14,220 nucleotides of DNA from Bacteroides ovatus. Its GTDB lineage: Bacteria > Bacteroidota > Bacteroidia > Bacteroidales > Bacteroidaceae. A program made the position numbers and the translations under genes. Where the stretch lies: the NCBI GenBank assembly GCA_030844565.1, contig JAUUNK010000124.1, forward strand, positions 1 to 14,220. Reading direction: 5' to 3'. A model generated the notes under the pieces. It ran no database searches, was not told where the DNA came from, and was given only the letters and a program-made list of their open reading frames with translations. Positions 6,802 to 13,779 of the stretch are shown here, in pieces; position 1 is the first letter of the stretch, and the number at the start of each line of letters is the position of its first letter.

Positions 6802-8850
6802 ATGCGAAGAAACTTTTTATCGGTGGTGGTGGCTGCCACATTACTAACAGCTTGCGGAGGAGCCAAGAAGACGACTTCCGAAGCAGAAAAATTTGATTAT
6901 ACAGTGGAACAATTTGCAGATTTACAGATACTACGTTACCGGGTTCCGGGTTTTGAAGACCTTTCGCTCCAGCAAAAGGAGTTGGTTTATTACCTTACTC
7001 AAGCCGCTCTGGAGGGTCGTGACATTCTTTTCGATCAAAACGGAAAATATAATCTCACCATCCGTCGGATGTTGGAGGCTGTTTATACCGGTTATCAGGG
7101 AGATAGAACCTCCCCGGACTTTAAGAATATGGAGGTATATCTCAAGCGTGTATGGTTCTCCAATGGTATTCATCACCATTACGGTTCGGAGAAATTTGTG
7201 CCGGGATTTACACCTGAATTTTTGAAAAAGGCGATATTGAGTCTGGATGCTTCCAAGCTTCCTTTGGAAGAAGGGAAAACAGCAGAACAATGGTGTGAAG
7301 AGGTCTTTCCGGTAATTTTCGACCCCAAGGTAATGCCTAAGCGGGTGAACCAGGCAGATGGTGAAGATTTGGTGCTTACTTCGGCTTGTAACTATTACGA
7401 AGGAGTGACGCAGCAAGAAGCCGAGAAGTTCTATAATGCGATGAAAGACCCGAAGGATGAAACTCCCGTTTCTTATGGACTGAATAGCCGCTTGGTAAAG
7501 AAAGATGGAAAGATTCAGGAAGAAGTGTGGAAAGTCGGAGGGCTTTATACACAAGCTATCGAGAAAATCGTTTATTGGTTAAAGAAGGCGGAAACCGTAG
7601 CCGAGAATAATGCTCAAAAAGCTGTCATCCAGAAATTGATTGAGTTTTATGAAACAGGAGACTTAAAGACGTTCGATGAATATGCCATTCTTTGGGTGAA
7701 AGACCTCAATTCTCGTGTTGATTTTGTGAATGGATTTACGGAAAGTTATGGTGATCCGCTGGGCATGAAAGCCAGTTGGGAATCCGTGGTGAATTTTAAA
7801 GATGAAGAGGCTACCCACCGTACTGAAGTGATTAGCAGCAATGCGCAGTGGTTTGAAGATAATTCTCCTGTAGCCCCGGAATTTAAGAAAGAGAAAGTGA
7901 AAGGTGTGTCCGCCAAGGTTATAACTGCTGCTATTCTTGGGGGAGATTTGTATCCGGCGACTGCTATCGGCATCAATCTTCCTAATTCCAATTGGATTCG
8001 TAGTCATCACGGCTCTAAGTCGGTGACTATCGGAAATATTACTGATGCTTATAATAAAGCGGCACATGGAAATGGCTTTAATGAAGAATTTGTTTACAGC
8101 CAGGTCGAAAAGGAAATTATAGATAAGTATGCTGACCTTACAGACGAATTGCACACCGACTTGCATGAATGCTTGGGACATGGTTCGGGCAAATTGCTTC
8201 CCGGTATAGACCCGGATGCTTTAAAAGCGTATGGTTCTACGATTGAAGAAGCCCGTGCGGACTTGTTCGGCTTGTATTATGTTGCTGATCCTAAATTGGT
8301 AGACCTGAAATTATTGCCAGACTCCAGTGCTTATAAAGCCCAATATTATACGTATCTGATGAATGGACTTATGACTCAATTGGTACGTATCGTTCCGGGA
8401 AATAATATAGAAGAGGCACACATGCGTAATCGTCAGTTGATTGCCCGTTGGGTATTTGAGAAAGGAGCTCCGGAGAAAGTTGTGGAAATGGTGAAGAAAG
8501 ACGGAAAAACTTATGTTGTCATCAATGACTATGAAAAGCTGCGCCACCTGTTCGGAGAATTACTAGCTGAGATTCAGCGTATCAAGTCGACAGGTGATTT
8601 TGAAGGTGCCCGTAATTTGGTGGAAACTTATGCAGTGAAAGTGGACCCGGCATTGCACGAAGAGATCCTGGCACGGTATAAGAAGTTGAATCTGGCTCCT
8701 TACAAAGGCTTCCTTAATCCTAAGTACAAGGCAATTACTGACGATAAGGGAACTATCACCGACGTGAAAGTGTCTTATGACGAAGGCTATCCTGAACAGA
8801 TGTTGCGTTATAGTAAGGATTATTCTTCTTTGCCTTCTATCAATAATTAA
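6802..8850 (+). CDS. Dipeptidyl peptidase III (M49), lipoprotein form
   Basis: This 682-aa zinc exopeptidase of family M49 releases dipeptides from the N-terminus of oligopeptides. The zinc motif is HECLGH at 455-460 (eukaryotic enzymes have HELLGH) and the second motif is EEARAD at 482-487, so H455, H460 and E483 should bind zinc, with E456 catalytic. HECLGH with a Cys is the form known for the Bacteroides thetaiotaomicron enzyme. The N-terminus is MRRN, a hydrophobic stretch, then LTAC, a lipobox with Cys18, followed by GGAKK. This predicts a lipoprotein of the periplasmic side; the acidic surface-export signal after Cys is not seen. The start at 6802 is supported by this signal. Length fits the family. 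The AlkD-like gene begins directly after its stop codon. Possible role: trimming peptides imported into the periplasm. Confidence 0.95.
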   Translation: MRRNFLSVVVAATLLTACGGAKKTTSEAEKFDYTVEQFADLQILRYRVPGFEDLSLQQKELVYYLTQAALEGRDILFDQNGKYNLTIRRMLEAVYTGYQGDRTSPDFKNMEVYLKRVWFSNGIHHHYGSEKFVPGFTPEFLKKAILSLDASKLPLEEGKTAEQWCEEVFPVIFDPKVMPKRVNQADGEDLVLTSACNYYEGVTQQEAEKFYNAMKDPKDETPVSYGLNSRLVKKDGKIQEEVWKVGGLYTQAIEKIVYWLKKAETVAENNAQKAVIQKLIEFYETGDLKTFDEYAILWVKDLNSRVDFVNGFTESYGDPLGMKASWESVVNFKDEEATHRTEVISSNAQWFEDNSPVAPEFKKEKVKGVSAKVITAAILGGDLYPATAIGINLPNSNWIRSHHGSKSVTIGNITDAYNKAAHGNGFNEEFVYSQVEKEIIDKYADLTDELHTDLHECLGHGSGKLLPGIDPDALKAYGSTIEEARADLFGLYYVADPKLVDLKLLPDSSAYKAQYYTYLMNGLMTQLVRIVPGNNIEEAHMRNRQLIARWVFEKGAPEKVVEMVKKDGKTYVVINDYEKLRHLFGELLAEIQRIKSTGDFEGARNLVETYAVKVDPALHEEILARYKKLNLAPYKGFLNPKYKAITDDKGTITDVKVSYDEGYPEQMLRYSKDYSSLPSINN

Positions 8851-9522
8851 ATGAGAATGGATATAAAAGAGACACTCAAAGACATTAAGACACAGCTTCG
8901 GCTCTCCATGAACGGAGCTGTGTCTCAGAGTATGCGGGAGAAGGGATTGGTCTATAAACTAAATTTCGGTGTGGAGCTGCCACGTATCAAAAGCATAGCT
9001 GCCGCTTATGAGAAAGACCATGCTCTGGCTCAGGCACTTTGGAAAGAAGAGATCCGCGAATGCAAAATATTGGCAGGCTTGCTTCAGCCCATAGACACCT
9101 TCTATCCGGAATTTGCTGATATTTGGGTAGAGGACATCCGTAATATCGAGATAGCAGAACTCACTTGCATGAACCTTTTTCAGAACCTGCCTTATGCGCC
9201 TGCCAAGTCTTTTCATTGGATAGCAGATGACCGGGAATACGTGCAAACTTGCGGCTTTCTTACGGCAGCGCGTTTGCTGATGAAGAAGGGAGATATGACT
9301 GAGCGTGCCGCGGGAGAGTTGCTCGATCAGGCTATTTGTGCCGTTCATTCCGAAAGCTATCACGTCAGGAATGCGGCTTTGCTTGTCATTCGGAAGTATA
9401 TGCAGCATAGTGAAGACCATGCTTTTCAGGTGTGCCGCTTGGTAGAAGGAATGGCGGATTCTCAGGTAGAAGCCGAACAGATACTTTACAATATGGTAAA
9501 AGAAGAACTTACCGAAGAGTAA
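8851..9522 (+). CDS. AlkD-like HEAT-repeat protein (DNA alkylation repair family)
   Basis: This 223-aa all-helical protein resembles the AlkC/AlkD DNA alkylation repair family. Visible family-like stretches are LNFGVELPRIKSIAAAY (37-53), DHALAQALWKEEIRECKILA (56-75) and repeated helix pairs to the C-terminus, such as SYHVRNAALLVIRKYM near 170-190. AlkD proteins are HEAT-repeat DNA glycosylases that remove N3- and N7-alkylated purines. I could not place the catalytic Asp and flanking Trp residues with confidence, so glycosylase activity is unproven. It may be a non-catalytic HEAT-repeat relative. ATG 8851 follows the DPP III stop with no gap; ATG 8857 is an alternative. The zero spacing suggests translational coupling to the peptidase gene, although no functional link is obvious. 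A 13-bp hairpin lies in its first codons (8888-8925). Confidence 0.75.
   Translation: MRMDIKETLKDIKTQLRLSMNGAVSQSMREKGLVYKLNFGVELPRIKSIAAAYEKDHALAQALWKEEIRECKILAGLLQPIDTFYPEFADIWVEDIRNIEIAELTCMNLFQNLPYAPAKSFHWIADDREYVQTCGFLTAARLLMKKGDMTERAAGELLDQAICAVHSESYHVRNAALLVIRKYMQHSEDHAFQVCRLVEGMADSQVEAEQILYNMVKEELTEE
8888..8925 (+). other. Strong stem-loop inside the start of the AlkD-like gene
   Basis: A 13-bp stem (8888-8900 pairs with 8913-8925, one G-U pair) closes a 12-nt loop. It lies about 38 nt into the coding sequence. The in-frame ATG of Met20 (8908-8910) sits in the loop. No T run follows, so it is not a classic terminator. Confidence 0.55.
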
Positions 9523-9533
9523 ACATTCCACCA

Positions 9534-9573
9534 AATCAGCCACAATTATCTTTCCTCTAAATTGTGGCTGATT
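9534..9573. terminator. Perfect 14-bp stem-loop after the AlkD-like gene
   Basis: AATCAGCCACAATT (9534-9547) pairs perfectly with AATTGTGGCTGATT (9560-9573) around a 12-nt loop. It begins 11 bp after the stop codon and probably ends the upstream transcript. On the plus strand it is followed by C and seven A, not T, so it lacks the U tract of an intrinsic terminator. It may act as a 3'-end stabiliser or a Rho-assisted site. The T run lies on the minus strand ahead of the stem, so it does not serve that strand either. Confidence 0.55.
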
Positions 9574-9594
9574 CAAAAAAAGATCCCTTTATCA

Positions 9595-9624
9595 TTTGCT
9601 TTCCGCAAAAAAGGCTTAACTTTG
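9595..9624 (+). promoter_or_regulatory. Promoter for fur-purA
   Basis: TTTG at 9595-9598 and TAACTTTG at 9617-9624 match the Bacteroidetes consensus with an 18-bp spacer (19-21 is usual). A second exact box, TAAATTTG, is at 9632-9639 but has no -33 partner. The predicted leader before ATG 9647 is about 17 nt or less. I see no clear 19-bp Fur-box palindrome overlapping it. Confidence 0.6.
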
Positions 9625-9646
9625 TTCGCGCTAAATTTGTGCCGAT

Positions 9647-10135
9647 ATGGAAACTCAAAACGTAAAAGATACGGTAAGGCAGATATTTACGGAATATCTT
9701 ACTGCGAACGGGCATCGGAAGACTCCCGAACGTTATGCCATACTTGATACTATCTATTCTATAGAGGGACATTTCGATATTGACATGCTATATTCACAGA
9801 TGATGGACCAGGAAAATTTCCGTGTAAGCAGAGCTACCCTTTACAACACCATCATTCTTCTCATCAACGCCCGTCTAGTCATTAAACATCAGTTCGGGAA
9901 TTCCTCTCAATACGAGAAATCATATAACCGGGATACACATCACCATCTCATTTGTACGCAATGCGGCAAGGTCACCGAATTTCAGAACGAAGAGCTGCAA
10001 CATGCTATCGAGAATACCCGATTGAGCAGATTTCAGCTTTCTCACTATTCTTTATATATATATGGGATATGTGGCAAATGTGACAGGGCTAATAAAAGGA
10101 AAAAAGTAAATAACAACAATAAGAAAGAAAAATGA
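9647..10135 (+). CDS. fur: Fur-family metal-responsive regulator
   Basis: This 162-aa transcription factor has an N-terminal winged helix (about 12-85), including RKTPERYAILDTIY (24-37) and the recognition helix VSRATLYNTIILL (60-72). A C-terminal metal and dimerisation domain contains THHHLICTQCGKV (97-109). Cys103/Cys106 and Cys142/Cys145 form the structural zinc site, and His98-100 are likely regulatory metal ligands. Fur paralogues sense iron, zinc or peroxide. The sequence alone does not decide which; the HHH-LIC-x2-C pattern suits Fur, Zur or PerR. The tail (about 148-162) is Lys/Asn rich and low complexity. This A-rich DNA doubles as the translation-initiation region of purA, whose ATG overlaps the stop codon by 4 bp (ATGA). 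The gene has its own promoter after a stem-loop. Confidence 0.92.
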   Translation: METQNVKDTVRQIFTEYLTANGHRKTPERYAILDTIYSIEGHFDIDMLYSQMMDQENFRVSRATLYNTIILLINARLVIKHQFGNSSQYEKSYNRDTHHHLICTQCGKVTEFQNEELQHAIENTRLSRFQLSHYSLYIYGICGKCDRANKRKKVNNNNKKEK

Positions 10136-11403
10136 AAGTAGATGTTCTATTAGGATTGCAATGGGGCGACGAAGGCAAAGGTAAAGTAGTCGACGTATTA
10201 ACTCCCAGATATGATGTAGTGGCTCGTTTTCAGGGCGGACCCAATGCAGGTCATACGCTCGAATTCGAGGGACAGAAGTATGTGCTTCGTTCCATCCCCT
10301 CAGGAATTTTCCAAGGAGATAAAGTCAATATTATCGGTAACGGAGTAGTGTTAGACCCGGCTTTGTTCAAAGCTGAAGCAGAAGCGCTCGAAGCTTCCGG
10401 TCATCCCCTGAAAGAAAGATTGCATATTTCGAAGAAGGCTCATCTGATTCTTCCTACCCACCGCATTTTGGATGCTGCCTACGAAGCTGCCAAAGGAGAT
10501 GCAAAAGTAGGAACTACGGGAAAGGGTATCGGTCCCACTTATACAGACAAAGTAAGTCGCAACGGTGTGAGGGTAGGAGATATTCTTCATAACTTCGACC
10601 AGAAATATGCTGCAGCCAAAGCGCGTCATGAGCAAATATTGAAAAGCCTTAATTACCAATATGAACTGGACGAACTGGAAAAAGCTTGGTTTGAAGGCAT
10701 TGAATACCTGAAACAATTCCATTTGGTGGATAGCGAACATGAAATTAACGGATTGCTCAATGATGGAAAGAGTGTGCTTTGCGAAGGCGCTCAGGGCACT
10801 ATGTTGGATATTGACTTTGGTTCTTATCCGTTTGTCACTTCTTCCAATACCGTCTGTGCCGGTGCTTGTACCGGATTGGGAGTAGCTCCCAACCGTATCG
10901 GTGAAGTATATGGCATCTTCAAAGCATATTGTACACGTGTAGGCGCAGGACCTTTCCCTACAGAATTGTTTGACGAAACAGGCGACAAGATCGGTGCATT
11001 AGGACATGAGTTTGGTGCTGTGACAGGACGTAAACGCCGTTGCGGATGGATTGATCTCGTAGCTTTAAAATATTCCGTTATGATAAACGGAGTGACAAAG
11101 CTAATCATGATGAAGAGCGATGTGCTCGACACGTTCGATACCATCAAGGCTTGTGTAGCTTATAAAGTAAATGGTGAAGAAGTAGATTACTTCCCCTACG
11201 ACATCACTGAAGGAGTAGAACCTATATATGCCGAACTTCCCGGCTGGAAAACTGATATGACCAAAATGCAGAGCGAAGACGAATTTCCCGAAGAATTCAA
11301 TGCTTACCTGTCGTTCCTGGAAGAGCAGTTGGGCGTGCCTGTCAAGATTGTATCAGTAGGTCCCGACCGTGAGCAGACTATCGAACGCTACGTAGAAGAT
11401 TAA
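10132..11403 (+). CDS. purA: Adenylosuccinate synthetase
   Basis: This 423-aa cytoplasmic enzyme joins IMP and aspartate using GTP to form adenylosuccinate, the first committed step to AMP. The N-terminal P-loop GDEGKGK (12-18) holds Asp13, and GPNAGHT (36-42) holds His41, the same numbering as the E. coli catalytic residues. GTTGKGIGPTY (127-137) binds IMP. CEGAQGTMLDID, GRKRRCGWIDL and the C-terminal VGPDREQT are also diagnostic. Length is normal and no motif is missing. The ATG at 10132 overlaps the fur stop codon, so translation is probably coupled to fur and the two share the fur promoter. That would place a step of purine synthesis under fur expression. The transcript probably ends at the hairpin 11419-11458. 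Confidence 0.97.
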   Translation: MKVDVLLGLQWGDEGKGKVVDVLTPRYDVVARFQGGPNAGHTLEFEGQKYVLRSIPSGIFQGDKVNIIGNGVVLDPALFKAEAEALEASGHPLKERLHISKKAHLILPTHRILDAAYEAAKGDAKVGTTGKGIGPTYTDKVSRNGVRVGDILHNFDQKYAAAKARHEQILKSLNYQYELDELEKAWFEGIEYLKQFHLVDSEHEINGLLNDGKSVLCEGAQGTMLDIDFGSYPFVTSSNTVCAGACTGLGVAPNRIGEVYGIFKAYCTRVGAGPFPTELFDETGDKIGALGHEFGAVTGRKRRCGWIDLVALKYSVMINGVTKLIMMKSDVLDTFDTIKACVAYKVNGEEVDYFPYDITEGVEPIYAELPGWKTDMTKMQSEDEFPEEFNAYLSFLEEQLGVPVKIVSVGPDREQTIERYVED

Positions 11404-11418
11404 TTTTCAATTTACTAT

Positions 11419-11458
11419 CCTCATTCTCCCCTCTCTTTGTGAGAGGGAGTGAATGAGG
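11419..11458 (+). terminator. purA terminator hairpin
   Basis: The lower stem has 8 bp (11419-11426 with 11451-11458), then a 2x3 internal loop, then 7 bp (11429-11435 with 11441-11447) around a TTTGT loop. A T-rich stretch (11459-11468) follows, interrupted by A. It starts 16 bp after the purA stop. Its loop also holds the -33 element of the next promoter. Confidence 0.65.
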
Positions 11459-11466
11459 TATATTTA
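11436..11466 (+). promoter_or_regulatory. Promoter for the GH29 fucosidase gene
   Basis: TTTG at 11436-11439 and TATATTTA at 11459-11466 (7 of 8 to TAnnTTTG) are separated by exactly 19 bp. The predicted start near 11473 gives a very short leader before ATG 11479. The promoter overlaps the purA terminator hairpin. Confidence 0.55.
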
Positions 11467-11478
11467 TTACTATATACT

Positions 11479-12786
11479 ATGAAACATATTCTATCCTTTT
11501 TCCTCTTGTTGGGGATGTTGTCCCCTACAGTTATTTGTGCTCAACAACCCTATCAGCCGACGGAAGAGAACATAAAAGCCCGTCAAGAGTTTCAAGACAA
11601 TAAATTCGGTATTTTCCTGCATTGGGGATTGTATGCCATGCTGGCTACCGGAGAGTGGACGATGACAAATCATAATCTTAATTATAAAGAATATGCCAAA
11701 TTGGCGGGTGGCTTTTATCCGTCTAAGTTTGATGCAGCCAAATGGGTTGCTGCTATCAAGGCTTCCGGCGCTAAATATATCTGTTTCACCAGTCGCCACC
11801 ACGAAGGATTTTCGATGTTCGATACCAAATATTCGGATTACAATGTAGTGAAGGCAACCCCTTTCAAACGCGACATTATCAAAGAACTTGCAGCCGAATG
11901 TGCAAAACAAGGCATTAAGTTGCATTTCTATTATTCCCATCTGGACTGGACGCGCGAAGACTATCCTTGGGGACGGACCGGACGGGGTACAGGCCGTCCC
12001 AATCCCAAAGGTAACTGGAAAAGTTATTATGAATTTATGAATAACCAGTTGACGGAACTTTTGACGAACTATGGTCCTATCGGAGCTATCTGGTTCGACG
12101 GTTGGTGGGACCAAGACCAGAATCCCAATTTCGATTGGCAATTGCCCGAACAATATGCTCTTATTCATAAATTGCAACCCTCTTGTTTGATTGGTAACAA
12201 TCATCACCACCTGCCTTTTGACGGAGAAGATGTTCAGATTTTTGAACGTGATCTTCCCGGAGAGAACACTGCAGGTTTATCAGGTCAAAGCATCAGCAGA
12301 TTGCCTCTGGAAACTTGCGAAACAATGAATGGTATGTGGGGCTATAAGATTACTGACCAGAACTATAAATCTACTAAGACTTTGATTCACTACTTGGTGA
12401 AAGCAGCCGGCAAGAATGCGAACCTGCTGATGAATATAGGCCCGCAACCGGACGGCGAACTGCCTCAAGTGGCTGTACAACGTCTTAAAGAGATGGGAGA
12501 GTGGATGAATCAATATGGAGAAACCATTTATGGCACTCGCGGAGGCATTGTTCCTCCCCATGAGTGGGGAGTTACCACCCAAAAGGGAAACAAACTTTAT
12601 GTACACATTCTTAATCTGGCAGATAAAGCTCTCTTCCTCCCCATCACAGATAAAAAAGTAAAGAAGGCTGTGCAGTATAAAGACGGAACTCCCGTACGTT
12701 TTACCAAGAGTAAAGCGGGAGTATTGCTTGAGTTTGCAGATGTACCAAAAGATATTGACTATGTAGTAGAACTCACAATTGATTAA
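11479..12786 (+). CDS. Exported GH29 alpha-L-fucosidase
   Basis: This 435-aa retaining alpha-L-fucosidase would release fucose from host or dietary glycans. Family motifs, numbered from this ATG, are FGIFLHWG (43-50), GAKYICFTSRHHEGFSMFD (97-115) and GAIWFDGWW (202-210). D207 in the last is the probable nucleophile. LETCETMNGMWGY (278-290) is also typical, and a small C-terminal beta domain follows. I cannot assign the acid/base Glu. The frame extends upstream to a GTG at 11449, but that lies inside the terminator hairpin, whereas ATG 11479 starts a clean signal peptide (MKHILSFFLLLGMLSP, then ICA-QQ). The Cys there is preceded by TVI, not a lipobox, so signal peptidase I cleavage and a periplasmic location are likely. 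No SusC/SusD pair or other glycosidase is adjacent: it is an orphan outside a polysaccharide utilisation locus. Confidence 0.92.
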   Translation: MKHILSFFLLLGMLSPTVICAQQPYQPTEENIKARQEFQDNKFGIFLHWGLYAMLATGEWTMTNHNLNYKEYAKLAGGFYPSKFDAAKWVAAIKASGAKYICFTSRHHEGFSMFDTKYSDYNVVKATPFKRDIIKELAAECAKQGIKLHFYYSHLDWTREDYPWGRTGRGTGRPNPKGNWKSYYEFMNNQLTELLTNYGPIGAIWFDGWWDQDQNPNFDWQLPEQYALIHKLQPSCLIGNNHHHLPFDGEDVQIFERDLPGENTAGLSGQSISRLPLETCETMNGMWGYKITDQNYKSTKTLIHYLVKAAGKNANLLMNIGPQPDGELPQVAVQRLKEMGEWMNQYGETIYGTRGGIVPPHEWGVTTQKGNKLYVHILNLADKALFLPITDKKVKKAVQYKDGTPVRFTKSKAGVLLEFADVPKDIDYVVELTID

Positions 12787-12811
12787 TTTTTAGCTAATTC
12801 TTCCTAAAAAC

Positions 12812-12853
12812 AAAGGGAAACTGATGATTTATACGCAGTTTCCCTTTATTTTT
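12812..12853 (+). terminator. Intrinsic terminator after the fucosidase gene
   Basis: A perfect 12-bp stem (12812-12823 with 12836-12847: AAAGGGAAACTG / CAGTTTCCCTTT) closes a 12-nt loop and is followed by ATTTTT. It lies 25 bp after the stop codon. Confidence 0.85.
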
Positions 12854-12862
12854 GGCAAACAA

Positions 12863-12892
12863 TTTGTTTTAAGGAAGAAAGTAATAACTTAA
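12863..12892 (+). promoter_or_regulatory. Weak candidate promoter for the zinc peptidase gene
   Basis: TTTG at 12863-12866 and TAACTTAA at 12885-12892 (6 of 8 to the -7 box) are 18 bp apart. A promoter is expected here because a terminator separates this gene from the one before. Confidence 0.3.
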
Positions 12893-12903
12893 AAATAAAG
12901 ACT

Positions 12904-13587
12904 ATGTTTATATCTTATTGGGTACTATTTATTGGGATTGCTTTAGTAAGCTGGCTGGTACAAATGAACTTGCAGAATAAGTTCAAGAAATACTCGAGGA
13001 TTCCTACCGGAAACGGTATGACGGGGCGGGATGTGGCAATTAAAATGTTACATGATAACGGCATATATGACGTAGAAGTTACCCATACTCCAGGACAATT
13101 GACTGACCATTATAATCCGGCTAATAAAACGGTAAATCTTAGCGAAGGTGTATACGAAAGCAATAGTATCATGGCGGCGGCAGTAGCTGCCCATGAATGT
13201 GGGCATGCGGTGCAACATGCCAGGGCTTATGCCCCTTTGAAGATGCGTAGTGCATTGGTTCCTGTGGTAAATTTTGCTTCTTCCATTCTGACGTGGGTGT
13301 TGTTGTTGGGTATTTTGATGATTAAAACTTTTCCCGAGCTGTTGTGGGTAGGTATTATCTTGTTTGCTACCACTACTTTATTTAGTTTTATCACCCTTCC
13401 GGTAGAAATCAATGCCAGTAAGCGTGCACTGGTATGGCTAAATACTTCGGGTATTACGAATTCTTCCAACCATGCTCAAGCAGAAGATGCACTGCGTTCG
13501 GCTGCATATACGTATGTGGTAGCTGCTTTGAGTTCATTGGCCACATTGATTTATTATATTATGATTGCCCTCGGACGGAGGGAATGA
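12904..13587 (+). CDS. YugP-type membrane zinc metallopeptidase
   Basis: This 227-aa integral membrane protein belongs to the neutral zinc metallopeptidase family (B. subtilis YugP type). A hydrophobic N-terminus (2-20) is followed by a soluble stretch with TPGQLTDHYNP (62-72), VNLSEGVY (77-84) and AAAVAAHECGHAVQH (91-105). H97, E98 and H101 form the HExxH zinc site. Two or three membrane helices (about 117-140, 146-165, 205-222) flank LPVEINASKRAL (165-176), where E168 is the probable third zinc ligand. The substrate of this family is not established; membrane-protein quality control is plausible by analogy with HtpX-like enzymes. Length fits the family. It is monocistronic: terminators lie on both sides, at 12812 and 13634. 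Confidence 0.88.
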   Translation: MFISYWVLFIGIALVSWLVQMNLQNKFKKYSRIPTGNGMTGRDVAIKMLHDNGIYDVEVTHTPGQLTDHYNPANKTVNLSEGVYESNSIMAAAVAAHECGHAVQHARAYAPLKMRSALVPVVNFASSILTWVLLLGILMIKTFPELLWVGIILFATTTLFSFITLPVEINASKRALVWLNTSGITNSSNHAQAEDALRSAAYTYVVAALSSLATLIYYIMIALGRRE

Positions 13588-13633
13588 TGAGCGGCGAATA
13601 CTCGTTTAGCTTCGCTTAATCGTCAATCACTTG

Positions 13634-13679
13634 AAGTATGATAGATACACTTATACAGGAGTATCTATCATACTTTTTT
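13634..13679 (+). terminator. Intrinsic terminator after the zinc peptidase gene
   Basis: A perfect 15-bp stem (13634-13648 with 13661-13675) closes a 12-nt loop and runs into TTTTTT (13674-13679). This is the strongest terminator in the window. It lies 46 bp past the stop codon. Confidence 0.9.
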
Positions 13680-13744
13680 GTTCATTTCTGAAACACTGCG
13701 ATTTTTGTATTAGCCGATGAATAGGGCGTTTGTGAATCTCGTTA

Positions 13745-13752
13745 TATCTTTG
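13745..13752 (+). promoter_or_regulatory. -7-like box just upstream of the palindrome array
   Basis: TATCTTTG is an exact TAnnTTTG match ending about 28 bp before the first full palindrome unit. The nearest TTTG upstream (13729-13732) is only 12 bp away, so the -33 element is poor. If active, it would transcribe the array. Confidence 0.25.
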
Positions 13753-13779
13753 TACATCAGTTTCTTACGGTTTCTGGTC

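Noticed and set aside
6702..6896. Small 64-aa gene between the AraC-type gene and DPP III
   Set aside because: It starts with TTG directly after the previous stop, overlaps DPP III by 95 bp in another frame and resembles no family I know.
9600..9646. Fur-box operator at the fur promoter
   Set aside because: The promoter is A+T rich, but I could not find a convincing inverted hexamer pattern.
11449..11478. GTG start for the fucosidase
   Set aside because: It lies inside the purA terminator hairpin and would put ten residues before a clean signal peptide.
11479..11570. Fucosidase as a lipoprotein
   Set aside because: The residues before the signal-region Cys are TVI, not a lipobox ending in Gly, Ala or Ser.
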